A stretch of DNA of 42,723 nt from Brevundimonas diminuta 470-4 (GTDB lineage Bacteria > Pseudomonadota > Alphaproteobacteria > Caulobacterales > Caulobacteraceae): positions 73,469 to 116,191 of the forward strand of contig KB291729.1 of assembly GCA_000318405.1 (NCBI GenBank), read 5' to 3'. Below, in pieces: positions 42,718-42,723 of the stretch. Position numbers and translations under genes: made by a program. Numbering within the stretch: the first letter of the stretch is position 1; each line of letters begins with the position of its first letter. The notes below the pieces were generated by a model that saw nothing but the letters and a program-made list of their open reading frames with translations, ran no database searches and had not been told where the DNA came from.

Positions 42718-42723
42718 GCCCCC

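Overview
The window is high-GC alphaproteobacterial DNA, most likely from a Caulobacterales genome (Brevundimonas/Caulobacter-like). The signs are the GC-rich codon use, frequent 4-base ATGA stop/start overlaps, a large TonB-dependent receptor and the housekeeping set guaB-guaA-rlmE-ppi. The assignment is inferred from gene style, not from a database search. The window ends in a run of 24 C, which looks like a contig-end artefact.

Bases 1-1630 hold the start of dinB followed by debris: a broken tyrosine recombinase with a small coupled ORF, and a truncated IS transposase. Bases 2009-24540 hold a large catabolic locus. It contains a tandem-domain HxlR regulator, a TonB receptor, a DUF1295 membrane protein, an SDR, two carotenoid/stilbene cleavage oxygenases (CCOs), a PaaN-like aldehyde dehydrogenase, three different acyl-CoA ligases, three thiolases, an NMO-family flavoprotein, a hot-dog thioesterase, and a kinase plus acyl-CoA dehydrogenase pair that matches the two halves of ACAD11 / LvaA-LvaC. 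The implied order is uptake, oxidative C=C cleavage to aldehydes, oxidation to acids, CoA activation and beta-oxidation, with a 4-hydroxyacyl-CoA step. The substrate cannot be read from sequence; stilbenoids and apocarotenoids are the leading candidates. A 17-bp half-site (about GGTY-N5-7-CAAGY) recurs in front of the separate transcription units and upstream of the HxlR gene, which suggests a regulon.

Bases 25030-29233 hold an ECF sigma/membrane anti-sigma pair, divergent from a frameshifted secreted amidohydrolase. Then come fused remnants of arsenic resistance genes (ACR3, ArsH) and a broken second ECF sigma gene. Bases 29234-30898 are an IS110-family element with near-identical hairpins at both ends and a non-coding 5' end where a bridge RNA would lie. 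Bases 30993-34896 are an integrative-island end: an uncharacterised 405-aa protein, an AlpA-like regulator, a candidate ~130-nt RNA with promoter and terminator, and a compact integrase operon containing a 43-aa ORF. The integrase sits against the 3' end of guaA, a well-known island target.

Bases 35187-42612 are conserved chromosome: guaA, an MTA/SAH nucleosidase, an RsmB-type rRNA methyltransferase and a MAPEG protein in one minus-strand run, then guaB with its own terminator, a duplicated DUF2061 protein, rlmE and a cyclophilin.
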